Positions 34,820 through 47,956 of a DNA stretch of 64,000 nt are shown here, in pieces (the stretch's first letter is position 1; the number at the start of each line of letters is the position of its first letter). The position numbers were made by a program, and so were the translations under genes. Location: positions 14,981,327-15,045,326 of the forward strand of contig CM065313.1 in the NCBI GenBank assembly GCA_033032175.1. The letters are read 5' to 3'. The DNA is from Saturnia japonica. Lineage: Eukaryota > Arthropoda > Insecta > Lepidoptera > Saturniidae. The notes beneath the pieces were generated by a model that was given only the letters and a program-made list of their open reading frames with translations, had not been told where the DNA came from and made no database searches.

Positions 34820-37800
34820 ACTGATTATAATGGATACATCATCTGCTAAACTATTTGTTTCTAAACACCTCTTTTACGTAGTCACACAACTGAGAGTGTG
34901 ATTTATAATTTTTACTGTAAACAATAAATAGGTTTGAAAACAGTGATTTCTGTTTATTTGGACAATGTACGCTCTTCTCACATTATAAAGTGTAAATTAT
35001 GAAATACTCAGATAATCCCTGTTGCTTACTCCAATTTTTATGAAGGTTCTACAATACGAAATACTATAAATGTGATAAGGTTGACGATGATAATATTTAC
35101 AACATATTGATATCTTGTACAAAGTACGCGCATTTCACTGTAATGTACTCTTTCAACAAGACCTAATTACCTGTTCAAATACAATGTTATAGTAAAAACT
35201 AGCAATCACAATCGACAACAAACATAACTTAAGACAAATCATATTACTACAAGCTCAGAGAAAGTAAACATCGTATATGTAATTCTTTTAAGATAACAAT
35301 ATTAATTTTAGTTTTCTTATGTAATTCCTGTTTATTAAATACCAGAAAACCCAAGCACGCGTTGCTGCACCGTTTTGGAGTCCATAGGTAAGATACAAAC
35401 ATCGATTTTCGAAGAAGATATTGCATTTATCTCCCTTTTTCCGTATTTTTCTTTCGCGGTGCATGATTTCCACTCTAATATTTTGATGACTTGTTTTGTT
35501 AACAACGAAATTGGCGATAGAACTCATGTTCGTATTTATAGTTTGATAAAGGTCATTGTTTTATTACGCAATGGATGCAATACTATTGCATTGATAGTAC
35601 ACTGAGCGGAAATTTAAACAAAAAATCGGACAAGAAGCGAATAGCACTCGCGCCCTAAGGGTTCCGAACTGATTACATTACTTATCTTTTACATAAATAT
35701 TGTTTATATATTACCCTTACATTCTATAACGTACTTTGGTTTGACCGCCTATCTGTCTGTGTCATGTTAAAAATATAGGTACTTACGTGAAACTACAATA
35801 AATGAATTTTATATACAAACAGTTGTCATAGTCATCATCATTATTCACTATTAGGTATATGGATATACATAGTTACATACATAACTTATAGGAGGGCTTT
35901 CAAAATTGTATGTAACTTGAAACTACCCTGTAGGTTTTGATAGTCGGTCACCCGAGTGCGACCTTTACACTTTTAATATGAAAAGCTATATGTATATATT
36001 TATTGTATTTACATAGAAACTTGATTTTCCTATAGCAGTTTGAGGTCTTAGACTTTAATGTTCCAAATTAATTTCAACTGTATACTTTAAGCCCTTTTCG
36101 AGAAAAAGAAATAAAACTCAATAATACAATATAATATTGTTGATTTTTAAAATTTCACACTGGAAAAGAAAATCCTTATTTTCGGATTTTTCCCTTAACT
36201 TTTATTAAAAGACCTTAATTATAGGCCTGCGGGAAGTACCCTATGGATTTTGATAAACGGTTCGTGAGCGTTATTTTAACTATGAAGCGCCGTATATGTT
36301 TAATGCGTTAGCCTAGAAATATTTTTTTTTACAGCAGCATGAGGCCGTCGGCCTTAGTTTAGGATTCTATACCTTAAATCATTTTCGAGAAACGTGTCTT
36401 GACACACGGACAGACAGCCAGCCAGCCAGCCAAACATACGGACAACAAAGTGATCCTATAATGGGTTCCGTTTTTTTTTTCGTTATGAGTGACTGAGCCC
36501 TAAGAATAGATCGCAAGGTTTTTGTCATTTGAATGGACTATATCTATGTATAGTGAACTAATTCTTTGTTATCACTATATTGAAATTTTTAAGTTTCACG
36601 TAGATTGTTTAAAGCGAAGTAATCTTTTAAAAGTAATTAAAAATTAATGTTTAAAAAACATTACTAACAAGACCAAATTGCATAATTATAAAATAAATTA
36701 TTGTAGACAATAAATCGAGAAGCACTGAGTGTTACTGGCTATTATTTAGAGTAATATAAAATAGTAAACAATTTAAACCAATAAATATATTACGACGATA
36801 CTTATATTAATGGGTAAATATTTATTTTAAAATAAATTTTGTTATATTTACGCTACATTTCATTCTACCCGCTAATGTAAGGTGTAACAGATGGCATTAT
36901 GTATCAATATTGTCAGAACTCTGAGAATTAAAATTTACTGACCTTGTTGTACCTGCTTATGCTTCCTTTCAGCAGTGTACATTTAAACTACGAAGTAATA
37001 TATATCACTGTTTATAGCCCAAATGTATTTTTTTTCTACCCACACTTGTGTGTCCTAACTCTCTCGTGAAATTACAAAACTCAACTGGGAATAACGCGAA
37101 TCTATAAAACTTAACAGCTTAAAACAATAAATTATAATAATTGCAAGCCGTATTTAAAAAAATATTACTTATTCTTTTAACCGACTCTAACAAGATAATT
37201 TAAAAAAAGAAAACCAACTTTATTGATTTTGAGGAGTTCTCTGGTGTATCTTCGAAGTTAAAAGTCCAACGCCAATAAAACTACAATGGTGGTCCCCTTG
37301 AGGTATCCCATTTCCAATGAAATAAGAACCATCCGAATCGGTTCATAAACAAAGAAGTTATGGCTGAACATATGGATGTTCATGATGATATGGATGATAA
37401 GATCATGGGATCTTATCTTTTTTTGTTACACTACTGACCACACCATCCACTTGTTCATTTATCGTTTAAATGACACCAAACGAATCGCGCATCGTTTGCA
37501 GAAAGTAATGGAAACATCTCACGAAGTTTAAGTATGTATAATGTATGTACCTATATTAGCTAACCGGCGAGTTCTCGAAGTTCAATTAATAGACTATTAC
37601 TTGCCCTGATAAAACAAATCAGTCAAGAATATTTGGAAAATATTAATTAAAATTATTGGTTCTCGGATTTAATAAGTTTTTCCTGTGTAATAAATTATAA
37701 CGACTTTTTCATTAAATTACAATCGTTTAAGTATTATTTTATTTAAGGGCTGTCAACAAAGGTGCAATAAATAAATAATTAGAAAATATTGATCACAGTA

Positions 37801-40110
37801 ATTTCTAAAAACTTTGTTAAAATTCATAAAAAAATATATAATCATGTACACTCAATTCGTTTTCAAATACCTAGATCACCAGATCTATGAAAACTTGAAC
37901 TGTTATCATAATGTCGAAATAACTTCATTATCTCCCCACGGCACGTGACTCTCAAGTTGAGCGACGGTTTGAAAATATGGAAAACTTCATCTAATTCAAT
38001 TATGTAATCATTCATATGTACGGTAAATGAAAGAGTGAATTTCATAAACATTAGCCGACAAGTGGTTATATAACATTGTATGACCAAAATTTTAATTTTC
38101 TCTTTAACTAATTATGTATACATAAAGGAGATATGTTAACAAAAGTTTTATTGAAAACAGGTTTATAAGAATGAAGTAAGTACCGGGATGGAATTCATCC
38201 TATTTTGACTATGAATTATCTTTTTTTTTCGATTTATTGAACGGATAATGAATTTCTTTGTAACATTCTATGTACGTTTTTAGGATTCTTGTTAACAATA
38301 TTATAGAGAAACCTATTAATATAAATACTCAATTTTTGAAAGGTGTTTAAATCCATCATAACTTCATTCAACTGTATAGATGGAAAAATAATAAGTAAAC
38401 ACGTTATAGATAAGTTAACGATCGTGAATAGATACAATACTTGGACCAAGAGTAGGTATAATATTACTCAGTTTTGTTTTCACAGAAATGATGAAGGCTC
38501 AGTGGTACCGTGTACGGACACTGCATCGATCAACGTGAGTTTGAATCCAACAATGAACCTGATCTTTCGACGAAGGAAAACATCGTGATGAAACAATAGC
38601 ATACTGGTAGGGCATTTTCTAATAGTCGCCTAACTAGCTAACACCCCGCAAATGCTACACTTGAGAGACAGTTTAGTTATTACCTTTAGCCACATTGTCA
38701 CTTGACAAAATATTAGATGTGTATTATAATTATAACTGTCCATAATCACGTCAAGAATTCAAAAAATCTAAACTTAACTTGTTTTACTCAAACAGATACT
38801 TATGTACTGCAGTAAATTATCTCATCCAATGCAATAACTTAACTACTGTGGCATTAAAACGAGTGATAATAAAAATTTTGCTTCCAACGTATGCTTAATG
38901 AACAGTGAAGAGTTGTTCAACAATTGATAAAATTTATCTTTCAAAATGAGATCTTCATTATCAGAGATAAATATTATAACTAGGACAAGAAGAGTAACTA
39001 CATATGTACTCAGATTTTAAACAAGATAATGTTACCATTACTCCTTAGTAATATGTATAACAAATTAATAGTATTAAAAAATAATAGAAATTCAATGGAT
39101 TTCATTGGATTCACTCGAAATGTATAGGCAGTGTAAGGATAGCAAAATGTTGTTTGTACAAAATTCTTCACAAATAGTAACAGGTTTAAAATAAAAAGAC
39201 TGACATCCAATAAGAAATCATTTCGTTATGACAATACAAATAATATGAATAACTGAAGTAAACAATGTATAATAACTTTTTAACAGAATTACTACGTACA
39301 AAGCATGGATTAGTGGTTTTAACTCCACAAGAATTTTAACTTGAGGCTCGACTTGAAGTAGTTAGTTAAACATGTATCGTATAGCATTAAATACAATTAG
39401 TAAGCAAAAATAGACTTACGCAAATGAGCCTTATAAGCAAGGCAATAAAGTATGTTTAGTTATTATGATAAATTGTGGACGCACCAATGATCGTAGTTTT
39501 TATATGAAGGCTCGTTCACGAACACACGTTCACCGCGATGAGCGCGCGGTTACCGACTAACGTTTGGAACATTGTTAAGTTGGTCCCGCTGAACATGTGA
39601 CCGTATCCAACTTCGTGATGTGATCATTTAAATTGTTTACTATATGTTAATTCATTCAATCGTTTTAATGTTATAAATTACTAGCAACTACCGGCAGATT
39701 CACCCTTATTGCAAAAGTACGAAACTCCGACTTGTTGCAAATTTTATTAATTAATTCTGATTAATGCTACCTAATTAGTAATTACCCTTAATGAGATATT
39801 AATAACCTTGCTATTTCTTCTGTATCTATGTATGGGCATTCGGTACACCAAAATTCGTGGGATATTTCAATGGGCGCTTTGGTATATTACATACAATTAT
39901 TTAATGTAATTGCACGGTTGTCTTCAACATATTGCCTATTAATTTCTAATTAAGATCATTATTTACAAAAGAATAATAATTTATTCCACAAGTGTTGTAC
40001 ACGAAAAAAATTAAACTTTATAAATATAATAAGCGAACGCATATTTAAACTTATTATTATTTGAGCTAATGTAAATAATTGTATACGTAATAGGAAATAA
40101 TAAAATGTTA
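34820..40110. other. Long AT-rich stretch, mostly featureless
   Basis: Contains a (CAGC)n run at 36415, an interspersed repeat at ~37200-37390 (TTCATAAACAAAGAAGTTAT GG, also at 3650-3850 and 56225-56365) and the SINE at 38490-38660. No coding frame is recognised. Confidence 0.55.
38490..38660 (+). repeat. tRNA-derived SINE, second copy
   Basis: GGCTCAGTGGTACCGTGTAC (A box region) and CGTGAGTTTGAATCCAAC (B box region) are followed by GACGAAGGAAAACATCGTGA. Same family as 4245-4460. Confidence 0.6.
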
Positions 40111-40116
40111 CTCACG

Positions 40117-40330
40117 ATTTTGAAGTGCACAAGGTCTCCAAACAAAATTTACACAGAGTAAGTGGTTCGAATCGTGTTCGAGTTATTTCCACTATACATC
40201 AGCTGATGTCTGATGATAAGGGAGATGTATCTCGTGATTTCACCGTTATGTTGGCACTACCGTCGCTCCTGCAGCCTCCGTAACCTTGACGCGGTTCATC
40301 AACGCGCGTGTTGTGGATTATTTGTAAATT
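40117..40330 (-). promoter_or_regulatory. Candidate non-coding first exon/promoter of Vha100
   Basis: The coding-start exon at 20278-20423 needs an upstream 5' UTR exon. This block stands out from its AT-rich surroundings by base composition: it is GC-richer and has CpGs. On the minus strand it ends at 40116 with a good donor (AAATC|GTGAGT). It also holds a palindromic CAGCTG with flanking ATCAGCTGAT. No open frame is evident. The assignment rests on position, donor and composition only; the intron would be 19.7 kb. It could instead belong to an unseen gene. Confidence 0.3.
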
Positions 40331-40999
40331 TAACAAATGTGATAAAAGTCTAAATACCCTTTTAAAATATGAAATAATAAAGTCGTATTTACTTATATCG
40401 TCAGTGGTATTGAAAAATGGGCTATGTCACTATGAACTGATTTTACAAAAACGAAAACTTTTTTAAACATTTTGTAGTTGTGTGACATGTATATATTTGT
40501 TCCGGGTAATCTCCGATACGGTTTGGCCGATTTTGACGGGACTTTCACTGGCAGATAGCTGATGTTTTAAGGAGTAATTTAGGCTATGTAGTCCACGTGA
40601 GCGAAGCCGCGGGCACAGCTAGTATTTACATTAATTTTACACATATGAGGTGTGATCGCGGTGCTATGTCTTTAGTAAAATTTATACTTACATTTATAAT
40701 GTTATTCAATGAACGTGTATGTATGTGGGTCTAATAGATACGTCGCGTCGTACACATATAACATTTGCAATGAACAATTGAGTCTGAATATTTTTTTTAC
40801 ATAAAACATTTTTCAGTATCATCGACGGCCTCCACCTATAAATAAAATACAAATATAATTGTATAATGGAAGATGATTAAAGGGCCATTTATCTTGTAAA
40901 AAGACTTGTTTGAAATTTAATATACATAGATATAATATTTTTTAGTACAGAATATGTCTAACGGAATTTACTGGCTACGACTACATTGATTTTGAAAAA

Positions 41000-43130
41000 A
41001 AGACATTAAATAAATAAACTATCATCGAAATGCAAAGTAAAACATAATAACGTCCTAATAAAGAAAAAATAGTTATTTTAGCTAAAAGAACTACCTTTAT
41101 CTTCAGTTTTAGTATTTTGTTTTTTTAATTCAGCATGCCATTGTTAAGTTTTTCCTTAAATAATGTTTCATTTTTATATATTTACCTATCATTCATAAAA
41201 CTATTGCCAAATAATACAGAGAAGTCTTACAAAGTTAACGACAATAACCATTGTTAATGTAGACATTTATAATTTATGTATGTGCCCAATTAACATATTT
41301 CATTTCGTATTATGATAACAATAGATAGAAAAATAATAAATAAAAACGAAACATGTTGCAGTAAAGAATAAACAGCTAAAAATAATACTTAACAAAATAA
41401 CGAAGTAATCAACAATGTAGGTAACGTTTGAAAAACATAAATTATAGACTGAATCCATCGTATACGTTTATTTTCAACTACAAGTTTTACATAGGTTCAC
41501 ATATTCTACCCTATTATTAGATAACAAAATAACAAAATGCATAAATAATATGTGAATAAACAACAAAGTGAGGTAGACTAAATTATAATCCTACTTATTG
41601 TTACTAACATCACAATCTACATGTTTGTTCAGCTTGATTATTAAACTATTTCAGTAACACTTATTTTAAAGTGTATATTTATAATAGATTAAACCATTAC
41701 CAATGAAATGTGAATCAATTAATTCCAGAAAAATATTGTGTCTAACTAAGGCTTATAGCTATTTTTATTAAACTGTGAAAAAATTGTTATCTTTACTTTG
41801 TATTTACTCCCTGTTAAGATCGAGATTTTTTCACATTTTTAAACGTTGAACTTTTAACATTGCAGCTTATAATGAATTACTTAATAAGGAACGAAATTAT
41901 ATAAAATTCGATTTTAAGATGCCCATCCTAAGACTGACTTGACACTGGCAGAATTCCTATTTATGAGAAGCCATTTTGAAAAAAAGTTGTAGATTAACCG
42001 TTTGATGTCAGCACATCGGCGGAATTATGTACACACTCACACACACGTTGACATTTTATAAGTAGAAGACATAGTACGATGAATTACATATAATGAGTAA
42101 AAAATAAAAAGGAGTATTATGACTAACAAATACTTTTTAGTTCTGTTACAACGAGTAAGAGGCTACTATTTGAAACTTCTTTACTGCTATTTTCTCAGTA
42201 TCGCCCACTTAAATATCTACCTTTATATATATTATCCGCAGCAAAGACCAAAAAGTCAACTCCACTTGTTACGAAATAGACTTTTTACATAACTCGGAAA
42301 CGTTGTCCTGTAAAATCACAATTTTTCAATTAACCGTTTATTCTGTGCGGGCCGTCCATTTTATCCTAAAATATTAACATGTTATCAGTTTGTTTTACAA
42401 ATAATCATTATTGGCACAATTTTGATAATTATTCTAAGTTTTTAACCTATCATAGTATCATCTGTAGGGAATCTATAATTATATTTTGAATTATGTATAC
42501 CTACTGTATACACGTCTAGACACCGTGTCGCCTTGAGATCGATGATATATTTGCGGTACAATTTTGCTAGACTGGGTTTTTACACTTGCGTCGGCTGTTT
42601 TTGTGTGCTGTATAGAGGATACATTTATAGAGGAAATGTTCAAACATTTTACTTTAAAAGTGGTGGTAATTATGCATAGAGGTTGAACAGTTTTATATTA
42701 TCTACTACCTATGCCGGCGGAATTCTATATCGGTAAATTAATTCTTGCCTCGTACTTTTTGAATGTCTTTGGTGATACTCACGGTTAGCATTCAGCCTTG
42801 TCCCATGCTCTGTGAATGTCTGACTCCCTAGCCACAGCACGAAACTTTAACGAGTAGAAACCCAATGGATTTGATTTAAAGTTTGGAGGAGTTTATGTGA
42901 CCTTCTCCTCGCTCTATCATGAGACCCTAATCAGTTACTGCCAACCAACTACTCAACGAGACGAACCTAACGAGCACAAACTCTATGGTTTTACATTAGG
43001 GTAATTTACTAACGCTACTAAATACTCAAAAAACGAACTTTCTTTGTTTTCATAAAAATGCTGCACCGAAACCAATAGCCAGCCCTGAAATTAAAGTCCA
43101 TAAATGTATCTAAGAATTAATACAAGTTCT
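41000..43130. other. AT-rich stretch with no recognised feature
   Basis: Very AT-rich with short frames only; no repeat family recognised. Confidence 0.55.
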
Positions 43131-43134
43131 GTAG

Positions 43135-43334
43135 CCGTGCGATTGTGGTAACATCTCAAATGTCAGCTCAATAAAGTATCTAGGAATGATCTTACACGGA
43201 AAACTTTATTTTGAGAACCATTAAAAAGTTACAGAACAACGCACCTTAAAATTAATCCCCATTATGAAACAGCTGAGAAATATAGCAGACAAGAATCTGC
43301 TCAAGACAATCTATTCTGCCCTTGGAATACTTTT
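43135..43334 (+). mobile_element. LINE reverse transcriptase fragment (Jockey-like), cut by LTR element
   Basis: Frame reads KYLGMILHGKLYFENH then TLKLIPIMKQLRNIADKNLL and KTIYSALGI, the end of a LINE reverse transcriptase. Similarity stops exactly where the BEL/Pao LTR begins at 43335, so the LTR element probably jumped into this older LINE. Confidence 0.65.
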
Positions 43335-43859
43335 TGTTCGCGACATTTTAAACTAGTGGACAGGTGTAACATAGTTGTGTAAATCGATATTTTAAGCGAG
43401 CAAGATAATCTCGGGGCTCTGTGCAGATGTTTTAAAGGGGTGACAAACAAGCGGCTCATTGTTTATTCGTCGGCAGCAATACAACAACTAATTTCTGAAC
43501 CAATTAGCTACAAGATTCGGTCGGTCGGACGCATTAATCGCGGCCGGAATTAATAAGCTAACAGCGCTACCGAAAAGTAACGACAATCCGAAACACACGT
43601 GCACGTTCGCTTTCAAAGTATTAAACGTCACAGCAAATACAGCCTATAGAAACGTGTTTGGTCTGGAAAAGAGAGAGTCATTAACCAGTTGAATGCAAGA
43701 CGTTCAAAAGTGCCGAAGTGTCTACGGAATGGGCCTTGGTGAAACAAAATAGAACCAAACGATGCGAAATAGACGGTAACAACTACACCTACGTTCGTAG
43801 ATTTCACAAGAATCAACACTGAAAAAATTAGTCTCCAACGTCGTTACATCTGTTAAAGA

Positions 43860-44135
43860 GTGGAAGGAAACCTGCGCACTACTAAAAATTATACCTGTAG
43901 AACAGGATCGAACGACACATGCAGTGCATACACCTTACATAACGACGGGTCGACGTGTAACCTAATTGAATCTACGACAGCGAAAGAGATCGGAGCAACG
44001 GGGCCGCCGAATCCGTTTTACATAGAAGGCGTGGCTGGCGATAAAATTGACGCGAGCGATGCAAGACGTGTTCGCGTTAACATTCGCGGACGCAACACAC
44101 CGAACTACCAAATTTCGGCTCTCACTATGATATGA
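43860..44135 (+). pseudogene. BEL/Pao retropepsin domain (remnant)
   Basis: Contains HNDGSTCNLIES, the retropepsin active-site loop (D-G-S-T), then a PFYIEGVAGDKI-like flap region typical of BEL/Pao. The frame ends at a stop in the segment where the polyprotein should continue into reverse transcriptase. Confidence 0.8.
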
Positions 44136-44549
44136 GTAACTTATACTTATCACCACTCCATATCGAGTGACATAGTACGCATGTGTGCACACCTACGAAG
44201 CCTAGAAGAACATTTAACGTACGAGCAGGAAAACCCAACCGTACTAATAGGTTAGGAAAACTGGAAATTGCTCCTCGCACACGAAAAGCGCCGTAGAAAT
44301 AATTGTGCGTCACTCACAGACCTCGGCTAAGTCATCCACGGTATGCGATATATGAACGCTAGATACAATCAGCGTATAAACCACATATCCGAATCTAGCA
44401 ATAGTGAAATATCGATAGAACAAATTATGAAAGAACATTTCGCACTTGAGTCTCTCGAAGTCAACCCAAAACGTTCCTGCAATGCATAGGAACAACGGGC
44501 ACTCGACATATCAAATACAAAAACACGTCGAATACCGGCAGGTGGTTTC

Positions 44550-45060
44550 GAAACCTATCTACTATGGCGAAAAAACGACGTGTCGCCGCCGTACAACTAT
44601 GAAACCGCCGTACGTCGCTTCAAGTTAGTCGAGAAGAATCTCGATCGCGACGAAAAATTAAAACTCAAATACAAGGCGTAGCTACAAGCTTTACTCGACA
44701 AGGGATACTATGAGATTCATACAGCATCTGATAGCGGTCACGGCAGACATACATGATATGTTCATGCGGTAACAATAGTAGAAGATCGCGACATGCAACG
44801 CTTTCTATGGAGCGATGATCGACGACAAGGCCCGCCCGCTGAGTACCAAAAGAAAAGCGTCATATTTGGCACTACGTTGTCACCATGTACAGCAATATAC
44901 GTAAAAAAAGAGGAATGCACAAGATTTCGAAGAAACCTACCCGGACGCCGCGAAGACGATTGTGAAAAATCATTATATCGACGATTACCTAGCCAGCTTA
45001 GACACTTTGAAAAAGGCTATAGAAATAACAACGCAAGTCGCCGCGATACATTGTAGAGGA
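44550..45060 (+). pseudogene. BEL/Pao reverse transcriptase domain (remnant)
   Basis: Pieces in changing frames. The catalytic YIDDYLAS at ~44970-44995 is the Y-x-D-D motif of the polymerase. At least two frame changes separate it from the upstream fingers region. Confidence 0.75.
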
Positions 45061-45568
45061 AGCTTTCACTTACAACGATGGGCTTCCAATTCGATTGAAG
45101 TGTGTTGGCAGATTCTCTCATGGTACTATCATGGGCATCACCGGCAGGAGCAGGTGGCAACAGGCGGAAACAGGAGGAAGTTTTCTTATTACAAATCAGT
45201 GTTACGAAGAGGGTCCGCATTCTGGTCTAAGACCCGACTGGCTTAATACGCCGCAGGCATAGATGAGATAACGGTACCATGAGACTCAATTCAAGGGTAG
45301 CGGCGGCGGTATCTATAACAGATTTCCATAGAAAACCGGCTATCATAGACGGAGATCACCTCTGGACCCTTTTGTACGTCGTCTGGATCCATGCGAAACT
45401 GCATCACGGCGGTTTCCAGACGACGATGAATGAAGTAATACAGCAATACTGAGTACTGAGTCCTGAGATTACGACACAGTCCGTACCCAGTTAAAGCAAT
45501 GTTAAACCAGTCGCATCAAAAGAGCAAAGCCAGCGCAACCATCGAGCGGAAACCACCCGTATAGTAGG

Positions 45569-46275
45569 TTGCTTCATAACCAGAGGCCATTCACCTATAC
45601 GGAGCTAGATTACTCCGGTCCTATGATGGTCACCGTAGGCCGATCTCAACAGAAACGCTATGTAGCGTTATTCACATGCCTCACTACCCAAGCGACGAAC
45701 CTAGAGATCGCAGGTAGCCTCAATAATGGCACTGAGCAGGTTCATCGGACGTCGAGGATGCGACCGACCGAGCTTTGGTCCGACCACGAAACCAACCTGC
45801 GAGGCGCAGACCAAGAACTTCAAAAAGCAGCGCGCGAAACCATGGAGGGAGAAGCGTCATACCGCTTTATCGATTGGCGAGAAGCGTAAAAACCACCCTG
45901 GATTTCGCGTTACGCGAACGCGCACCGAAGGAAGAGATCCTGACCATGCTCCTGATAGAAACTAAGCACACCATTAACAGCCGAGCACTCACTTTTGTGT
46001 CAACCGCCGCCGAGAACGATCCCGCCCTCACGCCGATCCATTTTCTAATGGGAGGCCCGTCCAGAGTCCCGCTACCAGGTTCATTTACCGACAAGGAGGC
46101 TGTCGGCCGCAAGGAATGGTGTGTCAGTCAACGAGTAGCGGATACGTTCTGGGCTCGCTGGGTTCAAGAATACATGCCGGAGATACAACACCGGAGGGAG
46201 ACGCGCGCACGCGGCAATATCAAACTCGATGACCTCGTAATGATTACCAATGGAACGCTACCACGCAACCCATGA
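45569..46275 (+). pseudogene. BEL/Pao integrase core and C-terminal domain (remnant)
   Basis: The core starts FTYTELDYSGPMMVTVGRSQ with LFTCLTTQATNLEIAG and WSDHETNLRGAD, where the family usually has an N before GTNFRGA. The C-terminal part (45900-46275) reads TKHTINSRALTFVS and LDDLVMITNG..LPRN, the domain that ends BEL/Pao pol. The frame changes once near 45890. Confidence 0.82.
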
Positions 46276-46502
46276 CCCAAAGTCATAGTCGTGGCTACCT
46301 ATCCGGGATCGGACGTTGAGGTAAGAGCGGTCGATGTGAGGACAACCAGAGGGATTCTGCGCCGGCCGACAAAGAAGGTGGTGATTCTTCCCGTGGCGCT
46401 TGCTGCAATCAATGAGCGCGACGAACCTTAGAATACTACAGTTAAAGAACTGCGGCGGGAGTATGTTCGCGACATTTTAAACTAGTGGACAAGCGTACCG
46501 TG

Positions 46503-46912
46503 TTTTAGACTTAGTAAGACTAATAAAAGTTTTTTAGGTAATAGTGTTAGGTTCTATAACAAGATCCCGAAGCACATTACTGATTTACCTGACAACAAGT
46601 TCAAGGACCATGTCAAGCGGGTTTTACTGTCTAAAAGTTATTATAGGGTGGATCATTATGTGAATGATAGTGATGTCTGGAAGTGACTCCCTCTCTGTGC
46701 ATCCACTAATATATTATTATTGTACCTGTTATATTTGTAACATTTGTACAGTTAACAAAAAAAAAAAAGAGATAAACCCGATCGAGTTTCTTACCAGTTC
46801 TTCTCGATGTCTGGGATATTTTCCGAACCGGCAGTAGTGTTTTGACATTCGTAAGTGCCTTTTTAGGGCCTAAATTGAATAAATATTATTTTGATTTTGA
46901 TTTTGATTTTTG
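46503..46912 (+). mobile_element. 5'-truncated LINE inserted in the 3' LTR
   Basis: Reads FYNKIPKHITDLPDNKFKDH VKRVLLSKSYYRVDHYVNDS DVWK-stop, then a 3' UTR with GACATTCGTAAGTGCC and GGGCCTAAATTGAATAAATA, ending in (TTTTGA)n. It splits the LTR sequence that is continuous at 43335-43385 (GGTGTAACATAGTTGTGTAA resumes at ~46911). Confidence 0.8.
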
Positions 46913-47121
46913 TGTAACATAGTTGTGTAAATCTTATGTCTTTTTTGTGTAGTAAATGGCAGAAAAAGTAAATGGCGCACTATATGTTTAGTTTATATTT
47001 ATTTATAGCCTTTAAATGTATTATTTTTAAGTTATTGTTAAATTATTAGAAAACCTTTTAGTTTCAACACACGAATATAGTTTTGTATAACCAATAGAGA
47101 TATAGATAATAAGAAAAACAT

Positions 47122-47464
47122 TTTACCATGGAGGGGACTTCGTACTCGCACCGCACTGTCGCCCCTCCAACAAGACCCGCATTGCCGCCCCGCCTTTCGA
47201 GCGCCACAAAAGGCCGCGCTCCGCGGAACTAAAGTCCCAGTCCCAAACGCCACCCGCTTACAGCGCCGACCGCGTAACATCTACACCGATCCCGATGACG
47301 AAATCGAGAAACAAATCGCGTACTACTCAACTGTCTCTCTAAACAGAGCGTGTTTGCGCCCACGCCCGCGTAACCACCGTTCCCTCCGTAGGGGACGGGC
47401 GGCTAATTTCGCTCCCGCACACCCACCGGCGCGACCTCCCTCTCCCGCGGCAACTCAAGCCTAG
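47122..47464 (+). CDS. GC-rich open frame of unknown identity, likely retroelement fragment
   Basis: About 113 codons without stop in DNA far more GC-rich than its surroundings, ending with TAG at 47462. It includes RPRNIYTDPDDEIEKQIAYY STVSLNRACLRPRPR, then Arg/Pro/Ala-rich sequence, with no start codon at a sensible position. It is followed by ~480 nt that end in the LINE 3' tail, so it may be the end of that LINE's last ORF. I do not recognise a domain. Confidence 0.35.
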
Positions 47465-47539
47465 GTCCGTTCCTCGGGGTGAAACCTTTGAGTCTGGCAG
47501 CCGCCCGCGCGATACAAGTGACACTTTACGTGCAACACT

Positions 47540-47950
47540 TAGCTACCCACATACAAACATCACGCACGCACTTATGTATATACGAGCACACCTCACAGGT
47601 ACATAGGTTCTGTAAGGAACCTTTTTTTTCTTTTTTTGCACTAGTTAGTGAAGAACATATTTCAGTCCTTCCTACCTCCCAGGAGGAAGGAACATGTATA
47701 TCTGTATATGTTAGTTTAGCTCGATTTTACGGATAGGGCATTAGACAGATCGCGACTTCATTGCAATCACGGCAACGGCCCAAACCGAGGTCCGCCCACT
47801 TTGGCACCCTTGCGCGCTGGGTGCCTACGCTTTCGCGGCCGAGTGCCCTAAGCGCTCGCCCCCAAGCCCGGTAAAGTTGTAAAAGCCACAGCGACTCTGT
47901 TTTTGGATAGGGCCCCTAAGGCTAACAGCAAGGTCAGACAGAAAAAAAAA
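47540..47950 (+). mobile_element. LINE 3' region (same family as 44-142)
   Basis: Carries CACCTCACAGGTACATAGGT, CTTCCTACCTCCCAGGAGG, GATCGCGACTTCATTGCAAT and GGATAGGGCCCCTAAGGCTA, ending in GGTCAGACAG(A)9. A reversed copy with the same order is at 52996-53350. Non-coding 3' UTR. Confidence 0.75.
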
Positions 47951-47956
47951 GAACTA

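Larger units (their letters stand above)
43335..46985 (+). mobile_element. BEL/Pao LTR retrotransposon, decayed
   Basis: Identical LTR starts TGTTCGCGACATTTTAAACT lie at 43335 and 46464, the second preceded by a purine-rich CGGCGGGAGTA (polypurine tract). Between them, in pol order: aspartic protease (~43905-44135, DGST motif), reverse transcriptase (~44550-45060, YIDDY motif), integrase zinc-binding and core (~45290-45890), and integrase C-terminal domain (~45900-46430). No gag of usual size can be read, and the 5' LTR appears shortened. Numerous stops and frameshifts mean it is inactive. The 3' LTR is interrupted by a LINE at 46503-46912. The outer end of the 3' LTR is uncertain. Confidence 0.88.

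Noticed and set aside
35288..35605. Opposing 79- and 76-codon frames
   Set aside because: They are mirror frames of each other with no known similarity; likely chance.
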